Source: Brumimicrobium glaciale (GTDB lineage: Bacteria > Bacteroidota > Bacteroidia > Flavobacteriales_D > Crocinitomicaceae). Taken from it: a stretch of 64,000 nt of DNA. The notes below the pieces were generated by a model that did no database searches, was not told where the DNA came from, and was given only the letters and a program-made list of their open reading frames with translations. Where the stretch lies: assembly GCF_004152935.1 (NCBI RefSeq), contig NZ_SETE01000006.1, forward strand, positions 186,001-250,000. Reading direction: 5' to 3'. A program made the translations under genes and the position numbers. This document shows positions 26,154 through 35,132 of the stretch, piece by piece; position 1 is the first letter of the stretch; each line of letters opens with the position of its first letter.

Positions 26154-26264
26154 ATGGAAAATCTGTGTTTAATAATGCTTATTGGTCTTATTCTCTTTTC
26201 CTGTAGAAAAGAACGTACCTTCTTATCATTCAAAAAGTATGGAGTATTACTCTATATACAGTAG
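26154..26264 (+). pseudogene. Truncated lipoprotein start (36 codons)
   Basis: MENLCLIMLIGLILFSCRKE is a convincing lipoprotein signal peptide with lipobox LFSC (Cys17), but the frame ends after 36 codons at TAG 26262-26264. A short fragment with an export signal and no body suggests the remains of a gene. The open frame at 26321 is in a different frame and may or may not be its continuation. Confidence 0.4.
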
Positions 26265-26320
26265 ACCACATTGTTAATATTAAACAAATGCAAGAAATTA
26301 ATTAAGCATCAGGGTCTTAT

Positions 26321-26527
26321 ATGAAAGGGGGAGAAAATATTTTAAAATTCACAGATGTCTCCCACTCTGGACTTGGAGCTCTAACCAACTTAAATGAAAA
26401 GTTTACCCATAAATCTACGCTCACAGCATTAGGTATAGACCCAAATCTTTGGCCAAGTGACGGTTCACATTCGTTAAATATGCAAGGTTTAGGGTTTATG
26501 TTTAATAATTACCTTGATTTATCTTAA
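26321..26527 (+). pseudogene. 68-codon fragment, unknown
   Basis: The peptide includes ILKFTDVSHSGLGALTNLN and DPNLWPSDGSHSLNMQGLGF, with a composition typical of real protein (Trp, Pro, His, balanced charge) rather than AT-rich noise. It begins MKGGENILKF after AAGGGGGAG-like sequence, with no signal peptide. It may be the C-terminal end of a decayed gene. I recognise no family. Confidence 0.3.
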
Positions 26528-26596
26528 TTTACGGTGAAATAAGATTAGAGATGTATATGAATAGATATTTGTGTACTTAGAAAAAATATATTTTTC

Positions 26597-26626
26597 TTTG
26601 GAAGCTAGCGTGATAGCCTATATTTG
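26597..26626 (+). promoter_or_regulatory. Promoter of the T9SS cargo gene
   Basis: TTTG (26597-26600), 18 bases, TATATTTG (26619-26626) matches the Bacteroidota sigma-A pattern, 23 bases before the ATG. Confidence 0.7.
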
Positions 26627-26649
26627 TTTTTTAAATTAAACACGGAATT

Positions 26650-28194
26650 ATGAAAAATATCATTGCTTTCTTAACAATACTTACCATTTTTAGTTCTTAT
26701 GGACAGACAGTTAGTTTAGACTCCAGTTATGTAATAAATGGAATTAATAAATTAGAAATTGCCGCAGGGTCTGATGACCAAAGTCTTTTATCTGCAATTC
26801 AACCTGATAATAAAGTTTTGATATGTGGTGCTACTTATAGTCAATCACTAAATAATACTTATCCGTTTGTGAGTAGATATTTGCCAAATGGTGATTTGGA
26901 TTCAGCTTTTAATTCAACAGGAATAAACATAGTAAGTTCATTAGCAACTTGCTTTCCTTATTCAATGGTTTTACAAGACGATGGAAAAATTGTTTTAGCG
27001 GGTCAATATTATTCTCAAGGAAATGTAAGAGGAATTGTTATTCGGTTTAATGAAAATGGTAGTTTAGATTCAACTTTTAACCAAACTGGTTATAATGATA
27101 TTTCTTATTCTTCAAAGGATTATTATGGTAGAACAGTCACTATTCAAGGTGATAAAATTATTTTAGCCGGTTATATTCATAAGAGTAATACAAATTATGA
27201 TTTTTTTGCCGCACGATTTTTATCCAACGGAATTATTGATAGCACTTTTGGAATAAATGGTGTGGTAGAAAAGGATTTTGGTGGAGTAGATGTATGCAGA
27301 GGAGTTACCGTACAGCCTGATAATAAAATTATTTTAACGGGATATGAAGAAAATTCTTTCTCCCCTAATATTATACGTTTATTAGAAAATGGAAGCGAAG
27401 ATGTTCCTTTTAGTAATGAACTCGCTTTAAATACGCAGTATATATATGCTATGCCTTATCAGAGCTTAGTTCAAGAAGATTCGAAAATAATCAATGTAGG
27501 TTTTTCTTTTGACACGTTAACCGGCAAGATAAATACTTATGCTACAAGACTACTTCCAACAGGTGAAAAAGACGCTTCTTTTGGGGTTAATGGGGAATTT
27601 ATGATTAATATTTCAGGTGAGGATACGTATGGGATATATAGTGCTTTCTATGGAGATAATAAGTTAGTTATTGTTGGAAACTCTGGCGATGCGGCTACAA
27701 ATAAAATGAAATTGTTTGCTATAGGTTTAAATAGTGATGGGTCTATAGATTCTGCATTTATGAATAATGGAATTTATACGGATTTAATAAGTACTGATTA
27801 CGAACTTCTAAATGCAGTGCATTCAAACGATAATGGTAAAATAATTGCCACAGGTTATTATGATGAAGGTGGTAATTGGAATAAACCTGTTATTGTTCAA
27901 TTTAAAGTAAATGAATTAGCTGGTAATGTGATAGAAGATTTTAAAAATGATATCCGAATTTCATTAGGACCAAATCCGTTAGGAGACGAATACTTGAATA
28001 TTGTCAATAATAGCGAGCATAAATTGACTTACACTATTTATAACGCTATGGGAGAAACAATAATGGAGGCCAATGAAATTGATAAGCAAACCAATAGAGA
28101 GATTAGGCTAGATTTAAGTAAAGGGATTTATTTCGTTAAGTTTTATTCATCAGAAAAAAAAGTATCTAAAACGATTAGTCTTATTAAGCAATAA
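26650..28194 (+). CDS. Delta-60 repeat protein with T9SS type A sorting domain
   Basis: A 514-residue secreted protein. A signal peptide (residues 1-18, ending SSYGQ) is followed by about seven beta-propeller-like delta-60 repeats. Each has the course IQPDNKVLICG…RYLPNGDLDSAFNSTGI (for example VLQDDGKIVLAGQYY, VQPDNKIILTGYE). The last 75 residues form a T9SS type A sorting domain (ISLGPNPLGDEYLNIV, then YNAMGE, then KGIYFVKFYS and the basic end SKTISLIKQ). T9SS would carry it across the outer membrane and anchor it to the surface. Its ligand is unknown. Confidence 0.9.
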   Translation: MKNIIAFLTILTIFSSYGQTVSLDSSYVINGINKLEIAAGSDDQSLLSAIQPDNKVLICGATYSQSLNNTYPFVSRYLPNGDLDSAFNSTGINIVSSLATCFPYSMVLQDDGKIVLAGQYYSQGNVRGIVIRFNENGSLDSTFNQTGYNDISYSSKDYYGRTVTIQGDKIILAGYIHKSNTNYDFFAARFLSNGIIDSTFGINGVVEKDFGGVDVCRGVTVQPDNKIILTGYEENSFSPNIIRLLENGSEDVPFSNELALNTQYIYAMPYQSLVQEDSKIINVGFSFDTLTGKINTYATRLLPTGEKDASFGVNGEFMINISGEDTYGIYSAFYGDNKLVIVGNSGDAATNKMKLFAIGLNSDGSIDSAFMNNGIYTDLISTDYELLNAVHSNDNGKIIATGYYDEGGNWNKPVIVQFKVNELAGNVIEDFKNDIRISLGPNPLGDEYLNIVNNSEHKLTYTIYNAMGETIMEANEIDKQTNREIRLDLSKGIYFVKFYSSEKKVSKTISLIKQ

Positions 28195-29060
28195 AAACCT
28201 TGCATTGGTTAGGAAAATGATTCGCGAATTTTCGGATTTTTATAGAGTGGTATATATTGCTTTATTCCAGATGAATATCGAGGTTTAACATGAAAAACTT
28301 ACTTGGCTCCATATGAAATACTTAGGGTAATCAATTTTAATCCTTCGAAAAATTAATAGTTCTACTACGAATTTAACTGTAACCTGCACGAGTTGTATTT
28401 TAAAGTATTTATCAAAATAATTATTTACTTTTTACAAGTAAGCATATGGTGGTCTGTATTTCAATTGGTTAGTCCAGGCGGGACGGCATATTAATAGCCA
28501 AGGACGTTAGTCCTTGGTTTAAAACAAATAGATATAATACAAAATCGACCTAATTGCATGCAATTAGGTCGATTTTGTTGGGTTTTGTTTCGGTTTGTAT
28601 CGTTTGGCGGATGGACTTACGTCCATCCCTATTAATATGCCGTCCCTCTGGGAATTATAATGATAAATACTTAAGCAACAGGTGTTTATAAAATTAAGCG
28701 AATTAGATTTTTAATAGAAAGTATCCATTTAAATAAAAGTAGAACTAAATAAACAATCGTTTATCTTCAATTAAAACCATAGATTTTAAAACTACTCACA
28801 CAAAATCATATAGAACCACTTACTTGTAATTCGCTTTTAATTATAGAAAGTTCGGATAGCTTATAATCATAAAACTCTTTTTTCTCTACTTCGTCAGGTT
28901 CACTTCGACAAGCTCTGCAAAAGTGTGTAAATAATACACCGAATGCTATCTTAAAAAACTATTGAATACCTAAGTAGTTTTCTACTCTAATTTTGATCTT
29001 CTAATTAGGGCATCATAAAATTTATACTTCTTACATTTGGGGAATAATTTAAAATCTTTA
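28195..29060. other. Gene-free stretch filled by the second foldback element
   Basis: It contains foldback element copy B (28306-28817). The downstream part has the repeat word TTCGACAAGCT at 28904-28914 and a TACATTTG box at 29032-29039 that could serve the EI24-like gene, although no -33 element is seen. Confidence 0.65.
28306..28817. mobile_element. Foldback (MITE-like) palindromic element, copy B
   Basis: About 512 bp, homologous along its whole length to 10117-10637 with scattered substitutions and small indels. The central palindrome is 38 bp perfect here (28540-28577), because the left arm has lost bases that copy A keeps. The hairpin CCAAGGAC/GTCCTTGG and its mirrored partner GGATGGAC/GTCCATCC are intact. 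The two outer GTCCC/GGGAC stems are partly eroded. The element is flanked by identical ACTTACTTG at 28297-28305 and 28818-28826, which looks like a 9-bp target-site duplication. Confidence 0.75.
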
Positions 29061-29957
29061 ATGAAATTCTTCAAACATTTCGCTTTAGGCATACGAAGCT
29101 ATTGGAAAGCTATTGGGTTTATCAAAACACATAAGCTGTATTGGTACATGCCAATTCCAGCACTTTTAATGTTACTCATTTATTATGTTGGAAGTCAATT
29201 CGCTTCTTGGCAAGCCGATTGGTCAGCTGAAGAAGGGTGTTTGGCATGTGGAAATATGAATGAGACAATTTGGTTTCTCTTGAAAATGTTGTTGAGTATT
29301 TCAATAGGTTTAATCTTAATGAAATTTGCCAAATACATAGTCGTTGTTTTACTTTCTCCTATGTTATCAATCATTTCGCAGGTCGTAGAAAAGAAGCTGA
29401 CCAATAATAAATATCCATTCAGTTTACAACAAACCTTGCACGATGTAAAACGAGGTTTGCGGATTGCCATGAGAAACGTAATGTGGGAGTATGTCTTTTT
29501 TCTGCTCATTCTTATTGTCTCTGCATTAGGTTGGGATGAAGTGCATAAATCACCATTTTTCTATCTCACTTTTGCTATTGGGTTCTTTTATTATGGATTT
29601 AGTTTTATCGATTATATCAATGAAAGAAGAAGATTAGACATCGATCAAAGTATTCATTTCATTAGAAATCACAGAGGCTTGGCAATCGCCATTGGAAGTA
29701 TTTATTCTATATTTATTTTAGTTCCAGTAGATTTAGGTGAAATGGTTAATTACACGGGCTTTTTAGATCATCCTTTTGAGACCATTGGAACAAGTATATT
29801 TCAATTTTCACTTTGGATGCTGGCTTCAATTGCTCCTATATTAACTATAGTGGCCGCCACAATTGCAATGCATGATTTGGTCGATTTAAGCTCAAATATA
29901 TATGCCAACAATGATGAAATTGAATTAAAATCCGTTGATAATGAATTGGATGAGTAG
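29061..29957 (+). CDS. EI24/CysZ-like integral membrane protein
   Basis: A 298-residue protein with about six hydrophobic segments in the EI24 domain arrangement (FALGIRSYWKAIGFIKTHKL at the start, then PIPALLMLLIYYVG). In proteobacteria the relative CysZ imports sulfate, but Bacteroidota members are uncharacterised and no cys genes are nearby, so transport of sulfate should not be assumed. I chose the ATG at 29061 (MKFFKHFALG) over an in-frame TTG at 29037. The acidic tail is cytoplasmic or periplasmic. Confidence 0.82.
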   Translation: MKFFKHFALGIRSYWKAIGFIKTHKLYWYMPIPALLMLLIYYVGSQFASWQADWSAEEGCLACGNMNETIWFLLKMLLSISIGLILMKFAKYIVVVLLSPMLSIISQVVEKKLTNNKYPFSLQQTLHDVKRGLRIAMRNVMWEYVFFLLILIVSALGWDEVHKSPFFYLTFAIGFFYYGFSFIDYINERRRLDIDQSIHFIRNHRGLAIAIGSIYSIFILVPVDLGEMVNYTGFLDHPFETIGTSIFQFSLWMLASIAPILTIVAATIAMHDLVDLSSNIYANNDEIELKSVDNELDE

Positions 29958-30007
29958 AAAACAGGATTATTCTATTTATAAAAACGTCTTCTCTTCATAC
30001 ATTTTTT

Positions 30008-30015
30008 TATCTTTG
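30008..30015 (+). promoter_or_regulatory. Candidate -7 box of the TPR/PD40 gene
   Basis: TATCTTTG matches TAnnTTTG, 85 bases before the ATG at 30101. There is no clear -33 TTG. Confidence 0.4.
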
Positions 30016-30100
30016 GTTTGGAATATCGAAATCTTTTTATGTTTATAGAAAGATTGATAATTCCGAATAAAATATTAGATATTTAACACTATTATTACTT

Positions 30101-31480
30101 ATGAAACTGATTTATACACTTTTGTTTTCCTCTTTCATTTTTATCTCCCATGCAGAAACTGCTGAGTTAAATTGTGAGGTTTTACCCCCTGATTCTACTT
30201 CTTCTATAATTGACAGAACAACTTCATTATACTTTTTGGAAGAAGGTAAAAAAGAATTCTCTCGTGGAAAAACCAGAGATGCATTAAGAAGATTTCGGGA
30301 GGCATATGTTAGAGATCAATACAGTTCAAAAGCGGCTTATTGGATAGGGGAATCGCATTATAAAATGGATAATTTTGGATATGCATTAAAGTATGCTAGA
30401 ATTGCTGAAGGTTTAACAAGTGGGGTAGATGGAGATTTACTTTACTTAATGGGTAAATCATATCACCGTCAGAATAACATTGATTCCGCTGCAATGAATT
30501 ACGTGAAAGCTCAAGGCTTACTTTCCAATGCCAAGAATAAAGTATACAACATCGATGGTTTATTAGACGAGTTAAAGTTTGCTGATTCGGTTTCTAAACT
30601 TGAATCTTTGTTTGAAAGAAATCTGTTAAATGACAAAGTCAACTCTGGCTATGATGACTACAACATGGTAATTTCCAATGATGGGAAAGAAGCATTTTTT
30701 GTTTCAAGAAGACCAGATACCAAAGGGGGCAATGTGAATCCTGATGACCAGCGCTATTTTGAAGATATTTATTATTCAAAATGGAATGATACAACTAACA
30801 ATTGGGGAAATTCTACCAATGATTTAGGGAGACTAAATACCGAAGGTTTCGATGCGATTAGTCACATTGTTGCTGATGGATCAGAAGTTTATCTTACAGT
30901 TAATACTTCTGTTGCGGATGTTAGAAATCAAACCAGAAGTTCTGATATCTGTGTTGCTAAGAAATCAAAAGAAGACCGATGGAACTCTCCAAGAGCAATT
31001 CAAAATAAATCCATAAACACTTCATTTTTTGATGGTGCACCAACTTTAACACAAGATGGAAATACGATGTACTTTATGAGTGATAGAGATGGTGAGAGAT
31101 CACAGTCAGATATTTATGTTGTCTATAAAGTAGGAAGAGATTGGGGGACAGCTCAAAAATTACCTATGACTGTAAATACTAAAAACAATGAAACAACGCC
31201 ATTCATTACTCCAGATGGTCGCTTTTTGTTTTTCTCATCAGAAGGACACAAAGGAATGGGAGGTTATGATATTTACGTTACTGAAAACAAAGGAAACGAA
31301 TGGACTAAACCAATCAATCTAGGAGCTGATTTTAATACCGTAAATGATGACCTTTTCTTTAAATACTATGAACAACTGAAAAAAGCAGTAGTGTCAACTT
31401 ATAGAATTCAAGGTGATAAATCTAGTTTAGATATTTATGAAATAATAATCGAGAATTGGAGAATACCAACTTCCAAATAA
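30101..31480 (+). CDS. Secreted TPR and PD40 beta-propeller protein
   Basis: A 459-residue exported protein. The signal peptide (residues 1-18, ending SHAE) is followed by TPR-like helices at about 45-150 (GKKEFSRGKTRDALRRFREAY, then AAYWIGESHYKMDNFGYALKY). WD40-like PD40 strands from about 180 include NDGKEAFFVSRRPDTKGG, QDGNTMYFMSDRDGERSQSDIY and PDGRFLFFSSEGHKGMGGYDIYV. In Bacteroidota this pair often precedes an OmpA domain (as in PorE-like proteins), but here the protein ends after the propeller with no OmpA or sorting domain. It probably acts in the periplasm. Confidence 0.85.
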   Translation: MKLIYTLLFSSFIFISHAETAELNCEVLPPDSTSSIIDRTTSLYFLEEGKKEFSRGKTRDALRRFREAYVRDQYSSKAAYWIGESHYKMDNFGYALKYARIAEGLTSGVDGDLLYLMGKSYHRQNNIDSAAMNYVKAQGLLSNAKNKVYNIDGLLDELKFADSVSKLESLFERNLLNDKVNSGYDDYNMVISNDGKEAFFVSRRPDTKGGNVNPDDQRYFEDIYYSKWNDTTNNWGNSTNDLGRLNTEGFDAISHIVADGSEVYLTVNTSVADVRNQTRSSDICVAKKSKEDRWNSPRAIQNKSINTSFFDGAPTLTQDGNTMYFMSDRDGERSQSDIYVVYKVGRDWGTAQKLPMTVNTKNNETTPFITPDGRFLFFSSEGHKGMGGYDIYVTENKGNEWTKPINLGADFNTVNDDLFFKYYEQLKKAVVSTYRIQGDKSSLDIYEIIIENWRIPTSK

Positions 31481-31494
31481 TTACGAATTTTAAA

Positions 31495-31531
31495 ACCAAG
31501 TTACCGCGAGTTTGTACCTCGTGGTCTTGGT
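31495..31531. repeat. TACC-CGAG family hairpin, copy 2 (possible bidirectional terminator)
   Basis: ACCAAG…CTTGGT encloses TACCGCGAG and CTCGTGGT. It sits between the convergent TPR/PD40 and UvrD-like genes, so it could end transcription from both, though there is no U-run. Direct repeats of TAATTCGTAATT follow at about 31536-31561. Confidence 0.6.
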
Positions 31532-31564
31532 CTCTAATTCGTAATTCCTCTAATTCGTAATTAT

Positions 31565-33847
31565 CTACTCCACAATTGTCAGCTTCGCAAATTTCAAAAT
31601 CAATGTCTTCTGTCCAACTCTTGGAAAGAAAACCGTTGCTTTTTGATCTGATCCAGCACCCACCAAAGCGGTTACTTTTCCTTTTCCAAAACGGTCATGT
31701 TCAACGTTGAATCCTACTTTTAAATTATCGGTTGTTCCGCCGCCACTTTTTGCTGGAGCAGAAGTCGCTTCTTTCATTGTTTTAAGATTGCGTTTTCCGC
31801 CACCCATCATTCCAAAACCTTGTGTTCTTTCTTCGGATGGTCTTTGATAACCACTTAGTGATTTCCCACCAGAACGACCCCTTGTTTCATTTTCATGACT
31901 TACGAATTTTTTATCTACTTCGTCAATGAATCTACTTGGTTCCGCAGTAACTAACTGCCCCCAGCGGTATCTGCTCACTACATAAGACAATGTACACGTC
32001 TTTTCAGCTCTTGTAACGGCAACATAGAATAAACGACGTTCTTCTTCCAATTCTGTCCTGGAAGTCAACGAAAGTTGAGAAGGAAATAAATTTTCCTCTA
32101 GTCCTACAATAAACACATGCGGAAACTCTAATCCTTTCGATGCGTGAATGGTCATTAATGTAATCGTGTTTTTGTCTTCTTCGGTTGCTTTATCTGCATC
32201 GGTTAATAAAGCAACATCAATTAAGAAATCACTTAAAGTTCCTATTTCGTCTTTCTCTTCTTGTTGAACAGAAAATTCCTTAATCCCGGCCAATAACTCC
32301 TGAATGTTTTCATAGCGCGTTACACCTTCAGGTGATTTATCGTCATAAAGGTCTTTCAAAATTCCAGAAGACTGTGCAACATTATTTGCCAAATCATAAG
32401 CTGGAGAAGTTTCCATTTGAGCTGAATAACTTTGAATCTTCAATGCAAATTGAGCCATCTTATTTCTCGCTCCAGAACTAATTGAAACAGGATACCTTTG
32501 AAAATCAGAAATCACATCCCAAAGAGAAACATCATATTGACGAGCAGCTAAAATTACACTGTCCATTGACGTTTTACCAATTCCCCTTTTCGGATAATTG
32601 ATCACACGCTTCAATGCTTCTTCATCTTTGGGATTTGCCGATAGCCTGAAATAAGCAATTAAATCTTTAATTTCCTTTCTTTGGTAAAACGAAAGACCTC
32701 CATATATTTTATAAGGTAAATTCAGTTTTCTTAAGGACTCCTCAAAAGACCTTGATTGTGCATTTGTTCTGTATAAAATCGCGAAATCTTTATAATCTGC
32801 TCCTTCCCCTTGTTTAATATCGAAAATCTTATTCGTAATCACACGACCTTCCTCGTTATCTGTTAAGCAACGGATAATATTAATTTTTCCACCTTCAGCA
32901 TTAGAAGTCCAAACATCTTTCTGAATCTGATCTTTGTTTCGTTTAATTATACTGTTTGCAGCATTCACAATATTGCTCGTACTTCTATAATTTTGTTCCA
33001 GCTTAAACATTTTAAAATCTGGATAATCTTTCTTGAAATTCAGAATGTTTTCGATGTTCGCTCCACGGAATGAATAAATACTTTGCGCATCATCTCCAAC
33101 AACACAAATATTTTCATAAACCGCTGCCAATTTTTTCACAATTAAATATTGCGAGTAGTTTGTATCTTGGTACTCATCAACCAATGCATATTTGAATTTC
33201 TGTTGATAAAAATGCAAGACATCTGGAAAGTCTCTTAACAAAACATTTGTTTGATATAATAAATCATCAAAGTCCATTGCACCAGCTTGAAAACATCTTT
33301 TAGCATATTCCTTATAAATTCTAAAGATTTCTGGTTTTCTTGACATTCTGTCCTCAGAAACAATTTCCACATTTGCTTCATAAGCATTCGGAGAAATAAG
33401 ATTATTCTTAGCGCTAGAAATTCGAGATTGAACAGCGTTGGATTTATAGACTTTTTCATCTAATCCAAACTCTTTTACAATAGACTTAATTAAGCTTCTT
33501 GAATCTTGCGTATCATAGATTGTGAAATTAGACGGATAACCTAATTTATCAGCATTGTATCTCAATATACGTGCAAAAACAGAGTGAAATGTTCCCATTG
33601 TGATATTCATGGATTCATTTCCACCAACAATAGAATTTATACGTTCCTTCATTTCCTTAGCCGCCTTATTGGTAAAGGTAAGTGCCAGAATACTAAACGA
33701 GTCAACACCGTTTCTTAAAAGATGAGCAATACGGTAGGTGAGGACCCTAGTTTTTCCAGAACCTGCTCCTGCAATCACCATCATTGGTCCATCAATATGT
33801 TCAACAGCTTGTCGTTGACTCTCATTTAATCCGTCTAAATAATCCAT
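31565..33847 (-). CDS. UvrD/PcrA-type superfamily 1 DNA helicase
   Basis: A 3'-5' DNA helicase for repair and for clearing stalled replication forks. The 760-residue protein has motif Q/I (LNESQRQAVEHIDGP, AGAGSGKTRVLTYRIAHLL), motif II VDEYQDTNYSQ, motif III GDDAQSIYSFRGA, motif IV EQNYRS, motif V LMTIHASKGLEFPHVF and motif VI VAVTRAEK. The C-terminal tail, FNVEHDRFGKGKVTALVG, resembles the Tudor-like PcrA tail that binds RNA polymerase. PcrA and UvrD cannot be separated here. A TATCTTTG box ends five bases before the ATG, so the mRNA may be almost leaderless. Confidence 0.94.
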   Translation of the reverse strand: MDYLDGLNESQRQAVEHIDGPMMVIAGAGSGKTRVLTYRIAHLLRNGVDSFSILALTFTNKAAKEMKERINSIVGGNESMNITMGTFHSVFARILRYNADKLGYPSNFTIYDTQDSRSLIKSIVKEFGLDEKVYKSNAVQSRISSAKNNLISPNAYEANVEIVSEDRMSRKPEIFRIYKEYAKRCFQAGAMDFDDLLYQTNVLLRDFPDVLHFYQQKFKYALVDEYQDTNYSQYLIVKKLAAVYENICVVGDDAQSIYSFRGANIENILNFKKDYPDFKMFKLEQNYRSTSNIVNAANSIIKRNKDQIQKDVWTSNAEGGKINIIRCLTDNEEGRVITNKIFDIKQGEGADYKDFAILYRTNAQSRSFEESLRKLNLPYKIYGGLSFYQRKEIKDLIAYFRLSANPKDEEALKRVINYPKRGIGKTSMDSVILAARQYDVSLWDVISDFQRYPVSISSGARNKMAQFALKIQSYSAQMETSPAYDLANNVAQSSGILKDLYDDKSPEGVTRYENIQELLAGIKEFSVQQEEKDEIGTLSDFLIDVALLTDADKATEEDKNTITLMTIHASKGLEFPHVFIVGLEENLFPSQLSLTSRTELEEERRLFYVAVTRAEKTCTLSYVVSRYRWGQLVTAEPSRFIDEVDKKFVSHENETRGRSGGKSLSGYQRPSEERTQGFGMMGGGKRNLKTMKEATSAPAKSGGGTTDNLKVGFNVEHDRFGKGKVTALVGAGSDQKATVFFPRVGQKTLILKFAKLTIVE

Positions 33848-33852
33848 AAGAA

Positions 33853-33860
33853 CAAAGATA
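33853..33860 (-). promoter_or_regulatory. Candidate -7 box abutting the helicase start
   Basis: On the minus strand this reads TATCTTTG, then five bases, then the ATG at 33847. No -33 TTG is evident. Confidence 0.4.
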
Positions 33861-33929
33861 AAAATAACCTTTGATGTTGTGAGCGTTTTATATTTCTTTT
33901 ATTTCTGCTGTAAGATTTTTAAGATAAAA

Positions 33930-33961
33930 AAGCTACCTCGAGCTCGCTCGTGGTATTTCTT
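33930..33961. repeat. TACC-CGAG family hairpin, copy 3
   Basis: TACCTCGAG, a CTCG loop, then CTCGTGGTA gives a tight hairpin with one T/T mismatch, flanked by AAGA-like and TTCTT arms. The core is the same as at 8021-8059 and 31495-31531. Confidence 0.6.
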
Positions 33962-34002
33962 AAAAAATCCCCTCTATTTTTTAATTTATTCCAAATAATA
34001 AT

Positions 34003-34010
34003 TATATTTG
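34003..34010 (+). promoter_or_regulatory. Candidate upstream promoter (P1) of the rpsL cluster
   Basis: TATATTTG matches TAnnTTTG. The -33 position is T-rich but has no TTG. A transcript from here would carry a leader of about 250 bases including the stem-loops at 34079-34153. Confidence 0.45.
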
Positions 34011-34078
34011 CCTTGCTAAAAATATAAACTTTATAGTTTTTATAATTTCTTTACACCACAAACAAATCAAATAAAAAC

Positions 34079-34153
34079 TTTTTCTGTACCCAAAAACAGA
34101 AAGTAAAAGCCTGAAAAGGCAAAACAAAGAAATTTAATCAACACCTCTTTGTT
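34079..34153 (+). promoter_or_regulatory. Structured leader candidate upstream of rpsL
   Basis: Three stems follow each other: TTTCTGT/ACAGAAA (34081-34102); GCCT-GAAA-AGGC with a GNRA tetraloop (34109-34120); and AACAAAGA/TCTTTGTT (34123-34153). They lie between the two promoter candidates, so only P1 transcripts would contain them. Autoregulation by a ribosomal protein is a possibility, not shown. Confidence 0.4.
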
Positions 34154-34182
34154 AAAAATAAGGAAGTTTTCTTCATTATCTA

Positions 34183-34212
34183 TTGGATTCTAAATTAATA
34201 TATTTATTTTTG
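34183..34212 (+). promoter_or_regulatory. Main promoter (P2) of the rpsL-rplQ cluster
   Basis: TTG at 34183-34185, 19 bases, TATTTTTG at 34205-34212. This is a near-ideal Bacteroidota sigma-A promoter, 55 bases before the rpsL ATG. Confidence 0.8.
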
Positions 34213-34267
34213 CAACCCTTAAAGTCGTTTTGAGGGAGTATTTATTGTAAAAATTTAATGTAAAAAT

Positions 34268-34642
34268 ATGCCAACTATACAACAGTTAGTGCGCAAGGGA
34301 AGAACTGCGCCGGTCAAAAAGAGCAAGTCAGCAGCACTTGATTCTTGTCCGCAGCGTAAAGGAGTATGTGTGCGTGTGTACACCACTACACCTAAGAAGC
34401 CTAACTCAGCTATGAGAAAAGTAGCCAGAGTACGTTTAACAAATGGTAAAGAAGTCAATGCTTACATCGGTGGAGAGGGTCACAACCTTCAAGAGCACTC
34501 GATGGTATTGGTTCGAGGAGGAAGAGTAAAAGACCTTCCTGGTGTTCGATATCATATCGTTCGTGGTGCAGAAGATACCGCGGGTGTTGAAGGTAGAACA
34601 CAACGTCGTTCTAAGTATGGTACTAAAAGACCTAAAAAATAA
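34268..34642 (+). CDS. rpsL: 30S ribosomal protein uS12 (RpsL)
   Basis: A 124-residue decoding-centre protein of the small subunit. It begins [12 protein letters not shown]. It keeps [21 protein letters not shown], with the lysine whose changes give streptomycin resistance (Lys is the sensitive form), and [14 protein letters not shown], whose Asp is the methylthiolation site in other bacteria. It is the first gene of the 17-kb cluster; rpsG follows after ten bases. Confidence 0.98.
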   Translation: MPTIQQLVRKGRTAPVKKSKSAALDSCPQRKGVCVRVYTTTPKKPNSAMRKVARVRLTNGKEVNAYIGGEGHNLQEHSMVLVRGGRVKDLPGVRYHIVRGAEDTAGVEGRTQRRSKYGTKRPKK

Positions 34643-34652
34643 AACGTAAGTC

Positions 34653-35123
34653 ATGAGAAGAAAAAAGGCCAAAAAAATTGAGATCCTTCCAGATCCAAAA
34701 TTTAATGACGTACAAGTAACTAAGTTTGTAAATAACTTAATGCTTGACGGTAAGAAAAACACTTCTTTCAAAATCTTTTATGATGCAATTGACATCGTTG
34801 AAAGTAAATTGGAAGACCAAGTAGGTTTGGACGTGTTTAAAAAAGCAATCGAAAACATTACTCCTAGTGTAGAAGTAAGAAGTAGACGTGTTGGTGGGGC
34901 AACTTTCCAAATACCTACTCCTGTTCGTGAAGGAAGAAAACAATCATTAGCTATGAAGTGGATGATTACTTTCTCTCGTAAGCGTAACGAGAAAACAATG
35001 GCTCAGCGTTTAGCAAATGAGTTTATTGCAGCTTCTAAAGAAGAAGGTGGTGCTTACAAGAAAAAAGAAGATACTTTAAGAATGGCTGAGGCCAATAAAG
35101 CATTCTCTCATTTCAGATTCTAA
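34653..35123 (+). CDS. rpsG: 30S ribosomal protein uS7 (RpsG)
   Basis: A 156-residue protein that nucleates assembly of the 30S head and lines the E site. Family blocks include [15 protein letters not shown] (a Bacteroidota-style N-terminus), [41 protein letters not shown] and [15 protein letters not shown]. It sits between rpsL and fusA, the str-operon order, with a nine-base gap to fusA. Confidence 0.98.
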   Translation: MRRKKAKKIEILPDPKFNDVQVTKFVNNLMLDGKKNTSFKIFYDAIDIVESKLEDQVGLDVFKKAIENITPSVEVRSRRVGGATFQIPTPVREGRKQSLAMKWMITFSRKRNEKTMAQRLANEFIAASKEEGGAYKKKEDTLRMAEANKAFSHFRF

Positions 35124-35132
35124 ATTGAAGTT

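Larger units (their letters stand above)
25965..26649. other. Intergenic stretch with probable gene remnants
   Basis: It contains the purB promoter, two short open frames (26154-26264 and 26321-26527, listed separately) and the promoter of the T9SS cargo gene. The rest is AT-rich, with no further structure seen. Confidence 0.6.
33848..34267. other. Divergent region: helicase promoter and rpsL leader
   Basis: This 420-base gap lies between the minus-strand helicase and plus-strand rpsL. It holds the helicase -7 box, a TACC-CGAG hairpin, two plus-strand promoter candidates (34003-34010 and 34183-34212) and three small stem-loops between them. No gene is seen. Confidence 0.8.
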
